Part shown: positions 36,439 to 47,048 of the stretch, piece by piece
Position numbering within the stretch: position 1 is the stretch's first letter
Layout of the letters: each line of letters opens with the position of its first letter
Notes under the pieces: model-generated
Told to the model about the DNA's origin: nothing
The model's database searches: none
The model's input: the letters and a program-made list of their open reading frames with translations, nothing else
DNA from: Zarea fungicola
Taxonomy: Eukaryota; Ascomycota; Sordariomycetes; Hypocreales; Cordycipitaceae
Direction: 5' to 3'
NCBI GenBank assembly: GCA_900169235.1
Contig: FWCC01000068.1
Location: 62,001-126,000, forward strand
DNA length: 64,000 bases
Program-made: the position numbers and the translations under genes

Positions 36439-39400
36439 ATGGCCTATCCAGAGTCCGAAGCCTCACGCGAGGCGGACAGGAATTCAAGACATCAACAGTC
36501 TGCCATTGTTGACCAGAGGTCTAGGGCTTTGGTCCCCATGTACGTATTTTCTGCTCCTTTCTGAAGCTGTGGACGCAGAGCGGCTCTCCACCGCCTCGGG
36601 TCTCCTTCATAAAAAACAGCCAGCATCAGTCAATGCCGTTGTGGAAGAAACTAACCGGAAGTAGGTGGGACAGCTCAGACCCGGAGCGCGCGCCGCCACC
36701 CCTACCACTTAATCCTCAGTCACCAAAGCTTTCGTCGCGTTCAGGTACATCGAATGCCATTCAAAACGCTCATGCTGCCCTCAGCGAGCTCGCTCGCGAA
36801 AGCGCCAGCAATCACAGCTCCGCTCGACGCCTAGACGGCTCTCCGGAGAGATCACTAATTAGAGGGAACCACCGGCGCATGCAGTCGCTGCAGCAGGGTA
36901 GTGTCCGCGATCTTAGTTGGATACTTGAGCAGGGCTCAAGCCGCCCTTGCACACCTACCGAATCCGTTGCCTCATCGGCACCGCCCGCACCAGGCCCAAG
37001 CCTGACCCCGATTGTTCGACCTACTGCTCGACGTCAAGCAACGCAGAGCATTCTTGGCGAAAACGTACCGCCTACGTCGTCTACGATGCTTGCATTGAAA
37101 ACCATGTCGTCTCAATCATCACTCAAGGAGGTTGACCCCCCTCTGTCTAATATTACGAATGGGGTCTCGCCGACAGATAAACCTCCGGGTTCTCTGGAAA
37201 GTTTGTCATCTCAGCTTCTCAGTCTGACTAGCATTGCTACGGCTCTACAAAAGGAGATGTCTGCATTGACGCGACGAAGCAGAGACAATGCAACAGACTT
37301 GCTCAGCCTCAAAGAAGCCACCACTACCAGAGATGAAGATATTCGTAAAAGTATACGGGACTTGGTCGGGCAGGTCAACGACCAAAACAGTCGACTCTCT
37401 CTTGGCTCTTTCGGCGGCCTCATGATCGATAATAAGCCTCATCCTACCTCACCACAGAGCAGATCAATCCATCTTCCCAGAATACCTTCGCCAAAGAGCT
37501 TTGCCGATTCCATCGATAGAGGATCTGTTAGCACCCCTTCGCTCACTGGAGGCGAGACTTCTGCACCTGTTGCACTTCTCGAAAAGATCCTGCACGGACT
37601 GGGTACCGTTGATGGTGAACAATCACTTGTCGGCCTGCTCACGCAGCTTTCGCAGAAGCTGTCTGGCATGGCGACCTCAACCAAGGTTGACGAGCTGGCA
37701 AACTATGTTCGCAGCCAAGCAGAGACTGCCATTGTCCAATCTGCCGGCGCTGGCACCAGGTCAATGAGCTCCAACGGTCTGGAACTCGACCTGCCTCGTG
37801 GTGGTGCAGTGAGTCAGCGAGTTGAGCATATGCTTCAAAATATTGATAGCAGCCGATCCTCGGCTCCCAGTGGGCGAGGCGCCGAGCTATTGAACGACGA
37901 CCTACTCAAGATTATTCGCTCTGTAAAGGACAGCGTTGCCCACGGAGGTGGCTTAACAGCCGAGGTCAAGGCTCTGGTACGAGAACTGCGCGGAGAAGTC
38001 CTCGGCATGGGTCGAGAAATTGCCAAAAGGCTGGAGACTATGCACTCTACACCTCGCGAGGAGGAGGAAACTGGCCCGGACAGGAAAGACGAAGTATCAC
38101 GAGTAATTGATCAGGGACTCCTGCAGATGAAGGAGCAGCTTAACCTTGTGTTACGAGAACACCGTCGTCAGTCTGCTTCGTCAGCGTCCTCACAGAAGAC
38201 TGCAGTAGATTACCAGGAAATCTACAACGCCATGCGGGCTGCACTGCGAGACAACGAGGCCACTCGCGGTGATATGCCTGACCTTAGCCGTGAGGATGTT
38301 ATCGAAGCAGTGCGTGATGCCTGGGAGGCCTATAAGCCTGAACTTGATGTGGAGAAATCTGGTCTTGAGCGAGAAGATATTATGGCTTGCCTCAAGGAAG
38401 GGCTTCAGGATTACCAGCCCCGTGATGAACGACCACCTGCCGCCACCAGAGATGAAGTATTTACGGCCGTTGTGGAGGGTCTCAAACACTTTGTCCCTCC
38501 CCAGATGGATACTCCGGCTTCCCTGTCACGAGATGAAATCATCGAAGCTGTCCGCGACTGCCTTGAGGAGTTTGAGTTTCCCGTGGCCGCTGCTGCGATT
38601 GGAAATGGCAGTGACATGACACACCAAGATGTTGTTCATGCTGTGAAGGAGGGACTCAATGGGCTTGAGATACCTCGAGGTGGCAATTTTTCTCCTGAGA
38701 ATAATACTGAAATTATGACTCGTCTTCAAGACATCCTGGAATATATGAAACTTGAGTTCAGAGCCGTTTCGGAAGAGGCCAAGGACAATGTCGCTGCCAA
38801 CGGTCGAGATACTGAACAAGTTTTAGATGCCACCAAAGATGGCTTGGAGACTCTTCGTGTTTCCATCGAGACCTATGTTGATCGCGTCGCTGGCGAGTCG
38901 GACAACCGTGAATTTATGGATGGACTCTTGAGAACCATGGACGATTTTAAAGAGGACATTGCTAGACTTGTCACTGAAGCAAACACCAACTCAAGGGATC
39001 AGCTTCAGACCGAATTGGAGGGTATCCGCGATATTGTTAACACATCCATGGTGCCAGCTGCACCTCAAGCAAACCAGGGAGGTAATAAGGAGCTCCTTGA
39101 GGCGCTTCAGAATGGAATCAACAGCCTTCGCCAGGACATGCGCCGACCGCGAGCCGACACCAGTGAGATCTTGGACGCTATCAATGACGGCTTGAATGAT
39201 CTGCGAGCCGGAATCGACCGTGTCACCCACAAGCCTGCGGATCTCACTGCAAATGACGAGATTTTGGACGCCTTGAAGTCCGGGTTGGACTCTGTGCGGT
39301 CTGATATTGAGACACTACGTGATTCCAGCAACGAACGCGCTGTCGCTGCTGTTCCACGGGAAGCAGAAGACCATACCAGAGCTATCATCCCTGTCGAGAC

Positions 39401-42278
39401 TGCCAAATCAGACGACATCAAGAATCTTGAGGTGCTAATCACACAGCTACGCATCAAGGTGGAAGCAATGGAGCCAGACACTGAGTCTGTCCATAAGGAA
39501 GATATTGCTCGTCTGGAGGACATGCTCCGCAACGTGCAATCTGGTGTAGAAAACATTCACGCCCAGGAAAGTGCCACTTCTGCCAGATCCGTTGGGGAAG
39601 AAGCGCCTGCAGCTGGTAGTGCTGACGCAGCCACCAAGGATGACATTGTTGCTATCGAGACTATTCTCCGAAATACCAAGGATCGTCTTGATGACTTGAT
39701 TGAGGGAGATCAGGCCGTACGAAAGGAGCACATTGACGCTATCAATGACTTAATGGTCGACCACAAAGAGACGATTACCGCTTTCTCCGGCAACTTCGAA
39801 GGCATCTCTCGCAAGGAAGATTTTGCCAACCTGGAGGAACTCCTTGCTCAGGTTATCATCAACATCGAAGACATCAAAGAAACCTCTCAAAGAGACGCCG
39901 AGGGCGAAGAGCGGGTGACAAAGTCTGATGTTGAGGCCATTGAGGCCCGCGTGTTGGAAATCAAATCCGCTCTCGATAGCCTCTCTGACATGGATTTTGC
40001 TGCCATATCCAACAAAGACGACATATCTGGTCTTGAGTCTCTTGTGAAGGAGGCCAAGGAAAAGCTTGACGAGTATGCCGATACCTCCACCAAGGCTTTG
40101 GATGATCGTCAGGCCGAGATTGTAGGCGTCGGCGAGAGAGTCACCGAAGTCAAGACGTTCTTGGAAGAGTTCCAGGAAGCTGTCCAGACAAAGCTCGATG
40201 ACGGTGCTACTGGTGTCGAAGCTCTCGGCAAAGTTCTGGAGTCAATTGGCGAGAAGATTGACAAGAATGAAAATGTTGGCGACGACCTTAAAGAGATGTT
40301 TGAGACTATGAAGGCTGAATTTGAAGTCTCAAAAGAGGTTGTCGCGGGCGCCAGGCTGGAATCCGACGAGAAACTTCAGGAGGCTACCGATAACATTGCA
40401 TCCAAGATCGAGGAGAAAATTGCTGAACTCATTGCCAAGTATGACGAATACCAGGCTCAGCTCGATGAGAAGACCAAGGCTGGTGAGGAACGCAATATTG
40501 AGATCGAGGCAGCTGTTGTGTCAACCAAAACTGTGTCCGAGGAATTGAAGCTTTTAGTCGACACCCTGGGTACTGCAGTTACGGATTCGCTGGAAAAGAT
40601 GGAAGAGGCTTCTAAGACCGTATTCGAAAAGGTTGAAGAGCTCGCTTCTAAATCTGGCGAAACAGAGGCCCAGGAACGGACTGAGCACCAGCAAACCCGT
40701 GACCAGGTCCAAGCTGCCGTATCTGCGGTAGAAGGTCTTCAGGGCGAACTCAAGGAATACCAGCCACAAATTCTCGAGGCTGTAAAGGATCTCCTTCTGC
40801 TCGTTGGCGAACACTACGAGCACTCCAAGACTTCAGCCAGCGATATCCAAGACCGGATTGTTGAGGTCAGGCCTGTTGAGCAGGCCATGCTTCCCCCGCC
40901 AGTCGAAAAGTATGATGACTCCGAGGTCAAGGAAAAGCTGGCCATCTTGGCTGACCAAAAGTACGACGATTCCGAAGTCAAGGAAATGCTTACCCTCCTG
41001 GCCAATCAAAAGTACGATGATTCTGAGATCAGGGAGAAGCTGAGCACCCTGGCCGAGCAGAAATACGATGACTCAGACATTCGTGAAAAGCTGGACCTTC
41101 TTGTTGACCAGCAGATTGATGATGCCGCTATCCATGAGAAACTTGACAGATTGGCAGTCGACAGCGCATCTACACTCACAGCCTTTGCTCAATTCGAGAC
41201 ACTACACAAAGTACACAAGACCGTGACTGACAATGCAGCTCAGCTGTCTGAATTTCTTGCCAACCAGACGCAGCGTATTGAGAACGACCACGAAGACCGC
41301 GAAAGAACTTTGCAGGATACCTGCCTTGCCCTTGAGCGTAAGCTTGCTGAACATGAGCATCTTGCTGCGTCGGTAATCAGTCTACAACAGGAGGAAGAGA
41401 GGATGAGACAGAGTGTTCTCAGCCTGCGTACTGAACAGGAAAGTCTTATCCGCCAGCGAACACGTCTGACCGGAGACGTGTCGTCTCTCGAAACCGCTCT
41501 GCGGCTGCGGAAAGAAGAGTTGGCAGATATGGAGGCTAGAGCAGAGCGTCTGGAGCGCCGTATCGTTGAAGGCGTCATGGATCACTCACGAGTCCTTCTC
41601 ATGAATAAAAGTGCTTCTAGTGGCAAAGATAACATGAGCAGAAAGCGAGTCAAGAAGCCCGCTGTCGTCGAAGGAGAGGCTAAGTCTTCCCCTCGGCCTG
41701 CGGTAAACCTTGCGCTCTCTACTAGACGCAGCCTTGCCCCGACCTCGCAGAATGGAGCTGCGCGGCGCATTGCGTCTCTTAGCCAGATGACCCCCAGTAA
41801 CTCCAGTTCGTCCATGAAGAGAAGCCAGAGCGTGCGCACTCCCGGTGGCGGACCAGCCCACAGGAAGAGAAGCTGGGGCGGTGGGCTAGGCAAGGGTTTC
41901 GGTGCTGAGGATAAGGAGAACTTTCGTGTCGACGAGACTCTCGAAGAGGTGTCTGAAGTAGGCAGCAGAGCAGTCTCCCGGGAGGTGGCCCTTCAGGGAC
42001 GCAACAGCTTCGCAGGTTCGGAACTGTCGTCCTTGCTGGACACTGCGAGGGAAGAAGATGAAGATGCAGCAGAGGAGGGACACAGCGATGCAGATACGAT
42101 GCGAAGAACAAGCGGCGGCACAACAATTGTATCCGGCAGTGACCTGTACACGGAATCAGACATGTACAGCGACTACGACGACACAGCGAGTGAGTGGACA
42201 GCAAGCGTTACTGGCTCGCGGAGTTCGATCGGGCAAGTGGCGGGCAATGAGTTGATGCTTCACGACGACGAGCACTAA
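36439..42278 (+). CDS. Very large coiled-coil repeat protein, function unknown
   Basis: Two exons, 36439..36539 and 36665..42278, give 1,904 residues. The intron (GTACGT, acceptor AAGTAG) joins ALVP to MWDSSDPERAPPPLPLNP. Three tiers of internal repeats are visible. First, blocks like SRDEVxxAVxEGLxxF recur near residues 540-680. Second, blocks like KxDIxxLExLLxxVxxxIExI recur near 930-1150. Third, five tandem 17-residue copies of KYDDSEVKEKLAILADQ lie at 40908-41162. A long helical coiled coil follows (heptad-like LEERxx pattern near 1560-1640), then a Ser/Arg-rich basic region and an acidic tail ending LMLHDDEH. No catalytic motif, signal peptide or membrane segment was seen. It looks like a cytoskeletal, septal or nuclear scaffold, but this is a guess from architecture. 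Confidence 0.85.
40908..41162 (+). repeat. Five tandem 51-bp coding repeats
   Basis: Units start at 40908, 40959, 41010, 41061 and 41112, each encoding 17 residues. The first four begin KYDDS and the last begins QIDDA, so the array decays at its end. Nucleotide changes between units are mostly at third positions, which suggests selection on the protein. Confidence 0.85.
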
Positions 42279-42687
42279 GATTGAAGCGGAATCGAAGAGA
42301 GATCAGGGAAGGACAGACTGTGTTTTTTTGTTAGCGACGTGCGTTTTTGGCTAGGGATATCTTTTCGGGACTTGCGTTTCTCTTTTCCCCTTTCCTTTTT
42401 CCTTTTTCCCTTTGTGTTACAGGGGTTATTATTTTATTATGAAGTGTATAATGTATTTACACATGTAGATGTGACATCTTTACGATGAAGTCATTTTTTA
42501 TTCTAAATTGATCTTTCAGATGAAACAATTGGTGTTGTAGATGGTGATGTCTAACGGTTGTGGTTTGTTTCCTGGAAGGATGTTTGTCGACATGCTTTAT
42601 TTATTAGTTTGGTTCCCCAGTTAGACTTCAATGTGCCCCGCCAAATTCTTGTCCCTCCACCCACCACTCCCAGCCAACATTGCAGGC
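42279..42687. other. Intergenic, 3' flank and DAD3 promoter
   Basis: A C/T-rich run near 42380-42415 follows the long coiled-coil gene, then AT-rich sequence. An in-frame upstream ATG at 42631 could lengthen Dad3 by 19 residues. Nothing else was seen. Confidence 0.5.
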
Positions 42688-43258
42688 ATGGCTGAGCAAA
42701 ATATTCTTTCGGCGCCTGAGCTATCAACTCTGGAGCAAGAGGTTCTGGATGAATATGAGAGATTGGCGAATAACATGAAGCAGGTAAGCCAAGATATACA
42801 CTATGCCGTGATCTGGCCCCTCCCACCGACGCGACGACACGCGAGCAGAACGTCAATGGGTGAAAACGCGTCCTTTTGCCCACTTCAACAATGTCTACCC
42901 AAGAGGACAAAAAAAAAATCGAATGAAATTCTGCGACCAAGACATAAACTACAATAGGCACGCCGGCCTTCAAAATGGAAGAAATGACTTGACTTGCTAA
43001 CACGGCACATTTTTTGGCACTTAGCTCGCCACGTTGTTAGATAGGCTCGCGTCCAACCCCACTACCGATATCCTGGACGGTCTTCGCGATCTCGAACGCA
43101 AGACGAGCCTGGCATTTACGCTGCTCAAAGCCAGTGTATACAGCATCGTCCTGCAGCAAGAGATTGATTGGGGCGCGGGCGGCGGAGGAGGAGGAGGTGG
43201 CGCTGGAGGTGCCGGACCTCCCACGTCTAGTGCCATGGGCAGCGATTACGACGATTAA
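42688..43258 (+). CDS. DAD3: DASH complex subunit Dad3
   Basis: Two exons, 42688..42783 and 43025..43258, give 109 residues. The 241-nt intron has donor GTAAGC and acceptor CACTTAG and is phase 0. The product has the Dad3 pattern LSTLEQEVLDEYERLANNM, then LATLLDRLASNPT and LDGLRDLERKTSLAFTLLKASVYSIVLQQ. It ends in a glycine run and an acidic DYDD tail. Dad3 is part of the DASH/Dam1 ring that couples kinetochores to microtubule plus ends in mitosis. The chosen ATG follows family length; an ATG at 42631 in the same frame would add 19 residues. A small extra exon inside the long intron cannot be ruled out. Confidence 0.9.
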
Positions 43259-43638
43259 GACGAATCTGGTTTTTGCTTCATATTTTTCTTTTAGATACCC
43301 GACATATCAATATTTACATCATGGCCATTTCGAATTCTTTATTTTTTTTGTTCACGCAATCTTGATTCATATCCGGCATTTTCGAGTTCATTGAGATGGA
43401 TTTTGCAGATTGTATTTGTTTTTCCCCCTATGCATTGTACAGGTTGTTATACATACACTAGATCGAGCCCTACTAAAATGGCCGACTATCTATAGTAAAT
43501 GGTTAAAAGAAAACAGAGATGAAGGCTGCTTTATTAAAGCAGAAAACTCCTGACAGACATGTACAGGGCAGATTATAGTCCTCGAACGTCGCCTTTTGGG
43601 TGATTTTGGGTCCGACGGCGGTTAGCGGAAGAGGGGAA
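43259..43638. other. Convergent 3' region
   Basis: This lies between the ends of DAD3 (plus) and the uS5m gene (minus). It is AT-rich and fits two 3' UTRs. Confidence 0.5.
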
Positions 43639-45220
43639 TTAATGTACAGATCCGCCGTAGTACACCTTGCGTACGTCGGCGAGCTTCTTGCCTCGGCCGC
43701 GGGCAATCTCCTCAGGATCGGCCTGGTTCATTAGTGCCTTGTAGGTGGCGAAGACGGAGTTCATAGGGTTCTTGGATCGCGGCATGCGAGCAGCCATGTC
43801 GTGTAGACCGACAGCGCGACACATTTCAAAGAGGCGATGAGGGACGCGGAGGCCAAAGCCTATTGACGAGTGTCATTGTTAGTGGACTAGTATGGTAAAA
43901 ATATAATTACGAAGAAGGGAAAAAAAAAGGTGTAAAAATCGTACCTGGAGGTCGGTTGAACAGCTCAACAACGGTACCACCAACCTTGCCCTTGGAGTCG
44001 CCAAAGATGGTTCGGTTCTCGTAGCGGCGAATCGGTTTCATGTTGCGGATGGCAAGCATCTTGGCCGTCACGGCGGCTGTGTTGTTATCCGTCGACTTGG
44101 CCATGCCGATGCCAAGGCGCCCGTTGCCGTTGCCTGCAATGGCCACGATGGATGCGCTGCGAATCTTGCCCATACGCGTCTGGTTGCTGACGCTGCGGGA
44201 GACAAGAATTTTGCAGTAGAGAGACTGCACGTCGCGCAGGCGCAGGCCGGTAATGCGCTTGATCTCCTGGAACTGGCCCAGCTCGTCCTTGCCCTCGTCC
44301 TCGGGGTCCGCCGCCTGCTTGTAGCGGCCCTCGACGCCGGGGATCTTGCCCAGTTCCACAGCCTCAACCGACTCGGCGCGCGCGAGACCTGCAGGACCAT
44401 CCTCGATCATCTCGATGCTCGATGGCAACACCTCAGTTGCCGTGTCTTCAGACGCCAGCTTTTCCAGCTCCTTCTTCCACTCGGCCTCAATGGCCTCGTC
44501 GAGCTTCTGTACCTGGGCCTCGGTGAGGAGTGTCGAGGGGTCAGCCTTCTTATCGTTGTCGGCTGTTTCGGCATTGTCTTCCTCTACAAGGTACTTTTTC
44601 AGCATATCGGGGTTTTTCTCCAGCTCGACGAGCTCCTCCTCGGTCAGGTCAATCATCTCGACGCCCTGGTTTTCTCGGACGCGGCGTAGTGCGCGGACCA
44701 TGGCACCTGTGAGCTGCAAGTCCGTCTTTCCGTCGGCCATTTCGGAGAACTTGATCGAGAACTGGTCCATCCACTCCTGCTCGTCAAGCCACTTGTGCTC
44801 CCGTGGCTTGCCCTCAATCTCGGGCTTGAGATCATACCGCGGGTCCAGCTGCGAGTAGTCTTCCACATAGGTCGGTCGGTAAGGGTCATCGCGTATGCGA
44901 CCCTGAATTAAGAGGTCCGTGGTGTCAATGGCCTTCTCACCAGCCTGGATGGCTTCAATCTGCTCGGGGGTGTATTTGCTGCGGAGCTGCTCGAGCTCCT
45001 CCTTGCTGTACTCTGGCATGTGCGTTTTCTTGAACTTGTCCATGTTTGCAGGCTTCATCAAGCCCATCTCTTCGGCTTTGACATTTTTAAATCGTGGTTG
45101 TCGCTTGGCGCAGGGGACAGTGCTGTGAAATTGTCTGCAGGGGGTAATGAAGACCGGTGATGTGTTAGATGCTGCGACGCATTTGCTCAACGCGCTGCGC
45201 GCAGGCCGTACAGCACTCAT
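43639..45220 (-). CDS. Mitochondrial ribosomal protein uS5m
   Basis: Two exons, complement(43639..43859, 43945..45220), give 498 residues. The intron (GTACGA, acceptor TCAATAG) joins FNRPPG to FGLRVPHRLFEMC, restoring the S5 C-terminal fold. The N-terminus is Arg/Ser-rich with RQFHST, a typical mitochondrial cleavage region. A long, charged, fungal-specific N-terminal part precedes the S5 domain, which starts near residue 330 (ITGLRLRDVQSLYCKILVSR) and has the GNGNGRLGIGMAKS loop. It is a small-subunit protein near the mRNA entry site of the mitoribosome. The ATG at 45220 starts the presequence; the open frame reaches further upstream without family sequence. Confidence 0.92.
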
Positions 45221-46022
45221 TGCCGCTTGCGTATGCCGTACAAAGGATAAAAAGAGGCCGCGTGTGCAAGAGAACGGGCTGCACAGAAGCCACAGGCTGG
45301 TGGGTAGAGCAATTGAGATACTCCTTTCGGGGTGTTGCAAGACTGCTCACACGAGCTTGGGGGAGATTTTTCTGGCCTTGAGACGTTGGCGTTGTCGCCT
45401 TCTGATTCGTCGTTGTACGCTGTTTTGTGGAGCTATACATACAATCCCGACATACATTGTGCATGGCGTACAGTTTGTAAGGAATTGCATTATTTTACAT
45501 TGATATTATTATTTGTTTAATTTGCTCAATATGTTTAGTGGAGGAGTATCATATCAAGTAAGAGATTTTTGTCTGCACAATCTTGTTGCGGACGGGTGCG
45601 TCACCGTGAACTACTTATAAGGCGCTGGTCATTGAGCATACCTGTAAAAGAAAAAGATAAACAAAAAAAACGTAATTAAATGTATACCAGTCCTTTTTGG
45701 GAGGGGAGAATCCCCAAGGTTTATAGAGCATACTTTTCACAACGTTTACATCATGTTTTCGTGCAGAATCAGGCGGAAGAAAGACCAGACTGTTAATACC
45801 TCAGTTACAACTGTAAAAATGCTAGCCCATTATTAAGCAAACAATAATTAAATGATACGAGATTCTTATTTATTCTATGAAATAAAATCTATAGCATAAT
45901 CAGCTGTCTAATTTGATTTGGCTGAGCCACGGTTGCGGCCGCATGCAGTCCACTGCTCACGGCCAACTCCAATACCCCCCCAGGGAGCTGATAGAAAAGT
46001 CCAACTCTTGCTCTAGTACTTG
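45221..46022. other. Intergenic: uS5m promoter and EFB1 3' flank
   Basis: Open frame continues a little above the uS5m start but looks like 5' UTR. The region 45820-45910 is AT-rich. No separate gene was seen. Confidence 0.5.
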
Positions 46023-47048
46023 CTATAATTTCTGGAATGAAACCTTGGCCACGAATTAGTCAGATTCTTTTCAGCAATGCCAAGTCAAGCTATGAAAAAA
46101 GGGTGACTTACAATGTCGGAGGACTGGACGTAGTCCTCAAAAGCCTCAATCTCATCCTGGAGATCCTGAGTCGAGACTTTGTCGTCTTCAACAACTACGA
46201 CAAGCTGAAGCTTCTTGATGCCAAAACCGACAGGAACAAGCTTGGAAGCGCCCCAGACCAGGCCATCCTTGTCAATGCCGCGAACGGCAGCCTCAAGCTC
46301 CACCATGTTTGTCTCGTCATCTTCAATCATATCAGAGTTAGATCAGAATTTTTTTTAAAAAAAAGTTTAAAAATTATGTTACTTACCCCACGGCTTCACG
46401 TCGAGCGTGACGACAGATTTGGCAATGGTGTTCGGCTTGGCCGCCTTTCGTTCCTTGTAGTCGGCCAAACGTTGCTCTCGAATATGTACTGCCTCCGGGT
46501 CCTCTTCTTCGTCGCTGCCGAATAAATCAATTTCTCCATCGCCTTCCTCGTTGCCAGCATTTGATGCAGTGCGGAGCGCGTCGTTACCGCGAGACCCGTA
46601 CGCCCCAAAAGGTTTGGCGACGTCGCCAGGAAGGTCGGCAAACTCTGTTTCGTAAGAAGCAATGTGCTTATACCATCGAGCGGCATGCGGATAAAGAGAA
46701 GCATCGGGAATGGACTCGATGGCCTTGAAGCAGGTAGCGTCGGCCTGTGACGGAGAGTGTCTATGGCAGCAAAAGTAAGCCTCACTTGTTGTCTTGCACA
46801 AAAGTCGAATCAAATACTCGACTGAATTACCGACTAGAAAGTCAAGAAAGGCTGAACTAGACAGAAATGTATCCAGAAAAGATATTTTTAGGACAACTTA
46901 CGCCTCAATGTAGGATCGAGTCGCCACCCATTCGTTTAGCGCTACACGGATGTTAACAAACGCCGTCATATATCCAATGAATGATTGAATATCCAGGCAT
47001 ATTCATACCTCTTATACCATGCTCATTGTTAAAGTCAAGAAAGCCCAT
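46023..47048 (-). CDS. EFB1: Translation elongation factor 1-beta (eEF1B alpha)
   Basis: Five exons, complement(46023..46031, 46112..46320, 46387..46760, 46902..46941, 47009..47048), give 223 residues. The first two exons are 40 nt each and encode [20 protein letters not shown] and the rest of the GST-like N-terminus. An acidic linker [12 protein letters not shown] follows, then the exchange domain ([20 protein letters not shown]). The last exon is 9 nt (AAA TTA TAG), so the protein ends SSDIKL, a little shorter than the usual AAMxKL end. The protein reloads eEF1A with GTP during elongation. The long intron between exons 2 and 3 (141 nt) needs the acceptor at CCATAG to keep the frame. Confidence 0.93.
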
